NCBI GenBank assembly: GCA_963693365.1 | Contig: CAVNZM010000017.1 | Coordinates: 3,658,001-3,722,000 of the forward strand | Direction of reading: 5' to 3' | Origin: Amoebidium appalachense | Lineage: Eukaryota > Ichthyosporea | DNA length: 64,000 bases | In this document: positions 59,653 to 64,000 of the stretch, piece by piece | Layout of the letters: each line of letters begins with the position of its first letter | How positions within the stretch are numbered: position 1 is the first letter of the stretch | Position numbers and translations under genes: made by a program | The notes under the pieces: generated by a model | Databases searched by the model: none | Seen by the model: only the letters and a program-made list of their open reading frames with translations | What the model was told of the DNA's origin: nothing

Positions 59653-61579
59653 ATCGCCACAAACATACATTAGCGTTTGTGGCGAAGTTATCCGAGTAGT
59701 TGCCGGCCATGACCACAGCACCACCAGTCATGTCCTTGATATCCACCACCCCCCCAGTCACGGCAGCCTTGTTGCCGTCAAACAGCCCAGACAGCAGCAG
59801 CTGGCCCTCCCCACTGAGCGTGGGCAGAGCAACAACACCACCACGGTCACCCTGCAGGGATATTGGGGTCAGGGGGCTGGCGGTGGACTGTGTGGTGGAC
59901 GTGCCATTCATGCTCTTGATTCCTAACCAGAGAGTGTATGCTTTTATGGTGGACGTGCCATTCATGCTCTTGATTCCTAACCAGAGAGCGTTTGCTTTTA
60001 TGCCCAATGACACAGCAGAACACGATTGGAAGTTTGGGGGGGAAGTGCTGCTTTCGTGTGCAATGGAGACCAAGGGGCGGAGAGAGGGGGGAGGGGGGAG
60101 GGGACAGAGGGGGGGGGGGGGGGTGTTTGAATGCGTCAAAAAGTACGAAGTACACAAGAACAAACGGATAACACGATGCAGAATGCAAGCCATACATAAA
60201 GAGTATGCATAATAAGCAGAGCCCATCCTCAGGGGGGGCCCACGTCATCCACAGTACCCGAGTTTCGACGGGGGGATGTGATGGGGATCATGTAAAGTAG
60301 AGTGCGAGTGTGGCAGGGAGATGGGGAGGAAGGGGGGAGGTGGGGGGGGGTTTATTACAGGAAAGGGGGGGGGGGGGGGGGGGGGGGGGGGTTGTAGAAA
60401 GAAGAAAAGGTGCTGTGTGAAAATGTTGTAGGGACACCTACGGCCGTGTTGTTTGTGAAGTTGCCGCTCAGCTCCATGCGGCCAGCACTGCCGTACAGGG
60501 AGAAGAACACCCCCCCGTTGGCCTCACGGTCTGTGGCGTTCTGGCTGGCGGGGGTGATGCTGATGTTGAGCCTCTGGGCCCGGTTGCCGCTGAAGGACCC
60601 ACTGAACACGGTGTTGCTGCTGTTGGTCACAGTGGAGGGACGGAACACGGCACCGGTCTGGTGGGGTGGGTGGCATGTTAGTGGGGTGTTTGGGTTGTGT
60701 CGGCACATACCACGTGTGTGGAGTGGCTAAAGGTCGGCAAGAAGTGCAGGAGAAAAGTCGAGTTGGAAAGCGTGTGTGAAAAGTTGTCTGAAAAGATCTA
60801 TGTGCAGAGACGTGTGCAGAGGTGTGGAAAGATGTGTGTGCAAACATGTTTATGCAAACATGTTTACAAGTGTGTATGTATGCAAAAGTAGCCTCTAAAG
60901 GCCATGGGATCACATACCGTGCCGACGTTGTTAGTGAAGACGCCAGGGAAAACCATTGAGCCCTGGTGGGTGTCCACGGCCACCACCCCGTGTGCAGCCG
61001 TGTTGCCGCTGTATGTGCCGTTGAGGCTGATGCTGCCCGTGGGACCAACAGTCGTGGCCCACAGCACAGACCCACGCTGAGAGAGGCACGGGGTAAGTGT
61101 GTGTGCGCAGAAGTGCATGTTCTACTGTGCGCTGGAAGCTACGAGCATGTTCCACTTTAAAAAATGGCATGGGGATGCAGAAACAGGCTACATTTGGCAC
61201 TCACAGAGACAGTGGGGGGCCATGCAGCGAGTATTAACTTACCGCGGCAGCGTTGTTTGCAAAGTTGCCGTTGAGCATCATGTTGCCCCCAACCTCCTTG
61301 TGCACGTACACGGCACCACCACGGCCCTGTGCCACCCAGGCGTCAGTAATCATTCCCTTTTGTCCCAGTGCCAGGTCACTAGGTTTTTGCAGGGGGTCGG
61401 TTCGGGTGGTGGTGGTGACGGGGGAGGTGGGGGGGGGAGAGGGGGGAGAGGGGGAGGGGGGAGAGCTGGAAGGACTTCAAAAGGAGAAGGACGGGGCATA
61501 GCAGAGTAAATGGGGTGTTGGATAAGTGGGTGTTCGCAGGAGGGTGGGGGCGGGGGGGTGGGTGTGTGAGTGTGCGTGC

Positions 61580-61646
<67 letters not shown>

Positions 61647-63608
61647 GGGGTAGGGGGTTACGTGGGCACGTGTGTGTGTGTGTGGAGGTGTGGCGGGGGG
61701 GGGGGGAAGGAGGGGGGGGGTGGGGGGGGGGGGGTTGTTACGTACAGCCTTGGCCTGGTTCTGTGCAAACTCAGCGTTTATGTCCACCGTGGCACCACTG
61801 GAGACGTGGTCGAAGGCAACGGCACCGCATGCACCCTCGGGGTCCGTGCATGTGCAGTTGGTGAACTTGCTGTTCTTGATGGTCACGGTCTTGGGGTCGT
61901 GCACGTACACGGCAGACCCGGGCTTGTTCTGCAGGCAGAGATGATTTTAGTGCAAGATCAAAACACAAATGGGTGCACATGCCAGACTTGAGCTATGCCG
62001 AGAATAAGTGAGACTGTGCAACCAAGTAACAGCCACAGGAGCCAAGCCGACTGTACAAACACTGCGGCAACCCAAAACTTCCATGGGAGAATAGGCCGAC
62101 CAAGCACACACCATCACGCCCATTCACACACATGGCTGTGCATGCACCCACCTGGCGGAAATTATTGAATGTCATGTCCTGCAGCGTCATCTCCGTGGCC
62201 TCGGTAGACCCCAGCAGGCTGTCTGGGCCTGTGGTGCGGATGGCCGATGCCGGGCCAGCCTCAGGGGCCAGCTGCATGTCAAAGCCCGTCAGGCTGATGC
62301 TGCGCCCGTTGGCCACCACCAGGGCCGCATCTATGCTGCCATTAGCTGCTGGCGCCACCGTGACCATGGGCCTAGTGCCGGTGGCGGCCTTGATGTTAAC
62401 GTTGCCGTTGACCACCAGCGGCTGCGTGAGGGTTGTGCTACCGGAGAGAACAACATTGGGGGATGGGCTGGCCACGGCAGCATCGAGAGCAGACTGCAGG
62501 TCTGTGTAGCATTTCTGCACCACCCGATTTGTCAGTGTACAGCCTCTAATTATGCAGCAGCCACATGCACAGAATATCACTGCCGAGTATACTGTGGCGC
62601 TCGAAAATCAGGACAGAGTTTATGCTCATAGAAAACAAGACCATATAGTCACAGTTGTTTTGTGTCTGTAATATGTCAGATTACGTGAATGTGTGCACGA
62701 CACTCACCGAGCCAGATGTGGCGCCATTGCAGTCGGTCTTGCACGTGTTTGCATCGAGGTACATGCCCTCGGCACATGCGCTGCACACAGATCCCTGGGG
62801 GGTGCAGCTGACCGTCTCACAGCCCGTGATGGGGCTGCATGCTACCGAGGGAGACGAGGACTTGTTGGCCTGTGTGATGCCCACGGGTACCTGCAAAGAC
62901 ACTCGGGTTAGAACCGGATTCATTTTGTATACAATATGCCCATTGAGCAACCCATTTAGAATGGAAAACACACATTAAGAATACTTTTATTATATCTGTC
63001 TTGTCTTGCACCAACAGCACCACAATGCACAGTCAAATGCCTGCATCCAACATTGCCAAACAGCGAGACAGCGGTACAGGGCGGGAGCACCTACGCCAAT
63101 GCAGACAGCAGCAACGACCGTGGCAGCCACGGCACCAATGATGATCTTGCGCTTGCGGTTGTCCTGTTGCGACCGGCCCATCTCGGCTGCAGGGAAAGTG
63201 CTGTTAGCCAGTGTCCACCATGTGTGCCAGTGTCAGTGCATATGGTACTGCTCCGACAATCACTCAAGCCTTCCATGGCCACCCACACCCTAAACTTCGT
63301 CAAAGGTCAACCGGTGCTCTCATGCAACACCGTTGTCCTGTATAGAATTGCACCGAGTACTTAATAAAATCAAAAGAAGAAAAACATTCATTATCCTATT
63401 GTAGCACTGTGAAGTCAATTTCAAGTTCAAATTTAAGGTGAGCCAGTTGGCCATGTGCATGCACAGGAGATAGGCCTGAAGTCTATCAGCATGCAAAGTC
63501 GAGTCGGCAATTGGATGCAACTATATTCTACGGGCGCTAAGGGCGCAAACATGGGAGCAGCGTACCCTTCAGGTCCACAACATCCTCGCGGGCATTGGGC
63601 TGCACCAT
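58906..63608 (-). CDS. Type II membrane protein with right-handed beta-helix ectodomain
   Basis: Exons: 63608-63566, ~63187-63099, ~62890-62709, ~62513-62152, ~61929-61747, ~61327-61244, ~61078-60917, ~60660-60440, ~59849-59675, ~59277-59219 and ~58947-58906. A short cytosolic tail (MVQPNAREDVVDLK...SQQDNRKRK) precedes one membrane span (IIIGAVAATVVAAVCIG). Next comes a Cys-rich stalk (GCETVSCTPQGSVCSACAEG), then beta-helix turns with the recurrent GGxV and F/Y-xxN pattern: GRGGAVYVHKEVGG, NGNFANNAA, NGTYSGNTAAHG, SGNFTNNTA, AGNYSDNFATNA. This resembles Pmp-like/pectin-lyase-like repeats of surface proteins. The consensus GTAAGT donor at the codon reading ATG TAA leads to the final exon ending TECSN. 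The role is inferred as adhesion or surface display. Confidence 0.85.
59890..59999. repeat. 54-bp tandem duplication in an intron
   Basis: Two copies of ggtggacgtgccattcatgc...cctaaccagagag(t/c)g lie just upstream (in gene sense) of the exon starting GDRGGVV. The frame stays open (18 codons), but flanking exons join in phase without it. Confidence 0.85.
61578..61643. repeat. (GT)n microsatellite in an intron
   Basis: A pure GT tract of about 65 bases in the beta-helix gene intron between 61747 and 61327, followed by G-rich runs. A (GA)n tract lies at about 59622-59650 in another intron of the same gene. Confidence 0.95.
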
Positions 63609-63729
63609 TTTCTCACTAGTAGTGTTGTGTAGTGTGCGAGCGTATGCAGGAGGATAATGCCACGAGGATAATGCCACGACTGTGCCGTCTTATCGTATAT
63701 ACCCGCACCCGAAAGCCATCTAATCGATG

Positions 63730-63763
63730 ATTGGCTGGCTAGGTTATTCCTACAGCTGATTGG
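63730..63763 (-). promoter_or_regulatory. Two CCAAT boxes upstream of the beta-helix gene
   Basis: ATTGG on the plus strand at 63730-63734 and 63759-63763 gives CCAAT on the sense strand, about 122 and 151 bases before the ATG at 63608. This spacing is usual for NF-Y sites. No TATA box was identified. Confidence 0.5.
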
Positions 63764-64000
63764 TCTCCGGCTTTTGTTCAAAGCCCATATATGGTTATCA
63801 TCTGGCGCTATTACGGTTCCAAAAGTGGAAGGTTCGGCCTTTTCAAACCCTTGACACGTTCCAAGCGCGCTCAAGATGGTCTGTTTATAAGTATGTATTG
63901 CCCGAAATCAGACAGGAAATATTGTAAATGACCTTTTTTCATAAACCTTTTCGCTGCTAGACATATCATTGAAGCAGTTCATATATATACATATATGTGA
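63764..64000. other. Upstream flank, window end
   Basis: No coding or repeat feature seen; AT-rich at the very end. Confidence 0.5.

Noticed and set aside
59879-60012. 18-residue tandem repeat as part of the beta-helix protein
   Set aside because: The frame is open, but the flanking exons join in phase 0 without it, so the duplication is treated as intronic.

Overview
This window is nuclear DNA of an intron-rich eukaryote, probably a protist or alga. The exons are short and GC-rich with conserved proteins split between them. The introns have ordinary GT-AG borders and are packed with poly(G)/poly(C) runs, (GT)n/(CA)n tracts and short tandem duplications. The lineage cannot be fixed from the sequence alone. 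Exons were joined by hand, using reading phase and protein-family matches, so borders described as consistent are well supported and others are approximate.

Layout. 1-11.3 kb: a WDR81-type BEACH/WD40 gene (minus) whose 3' end lies beyond the window, with a 34-bp minisatellite in one intron. 11.3-13.6 kb: no recognisable gene. 13.6-18.8 kb: a transposon cluster. It holds a LINE 3' tail, a ~1-kb retroposon (called here element B) beside it, a tRNA-derived SINE inside element B, and a decayed DIRS-like element with 167-bp direct repeats. 19.1-21.6 kb: a secreted protein gene (plus). 22.6-25.3 kb: a CARM1/PRMT4 arginine methyltransferase (minus). 25.7-29.5 kb: a second cluster with another element B copy and a broken LINE (minus). 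30.0-33.5 kb: a Vps62/DUF946-like gene (plus). 34.0-34.8 kb: a membrane protein gene (minus, partial). 36.4-39.4 kb: dolichol kinase (plus). 40.4-40.6 kb: a 160-bp hAT-type MITE. 40.6-42.0 kb: an Alba-domain RNase P/MRP subunit of RPP25 type (minus). 43.2-45.0 kb: a UBAC2-like rhomboid-fold/UBA protein (plus). 45.3-49.1 kb: a probable organelle-targeted helical-repeat protein (minus). 49.4-52.7 kb: an RCHY1/Pirh2-type CHY-RING ubiquitin ligase with an unusual membrane-like C-terminus (plus). 53.6-55.8 kb: a DUF2062 membrane protein (minus). 58.9-63.6 kb: a type II membrane protein with a right-handed beta-helix ectodomain (minus).

The genes are unrelated housekeeping and surface-protein genes with no operon logic. 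Several link to the endomembrane system (WDR81, dolichol kinase, UBAC2) or to protein modification (CARM1, RCHY1), but nothing shows them acting as one system. The most interesting signals are nested transposons with exact target-site duplications and a matching empty site, tandem duplications that copy exon-intron junctions in two genes, and a homopolymer tract in almost every intron, usually on the donor side. No wholly new system was found.
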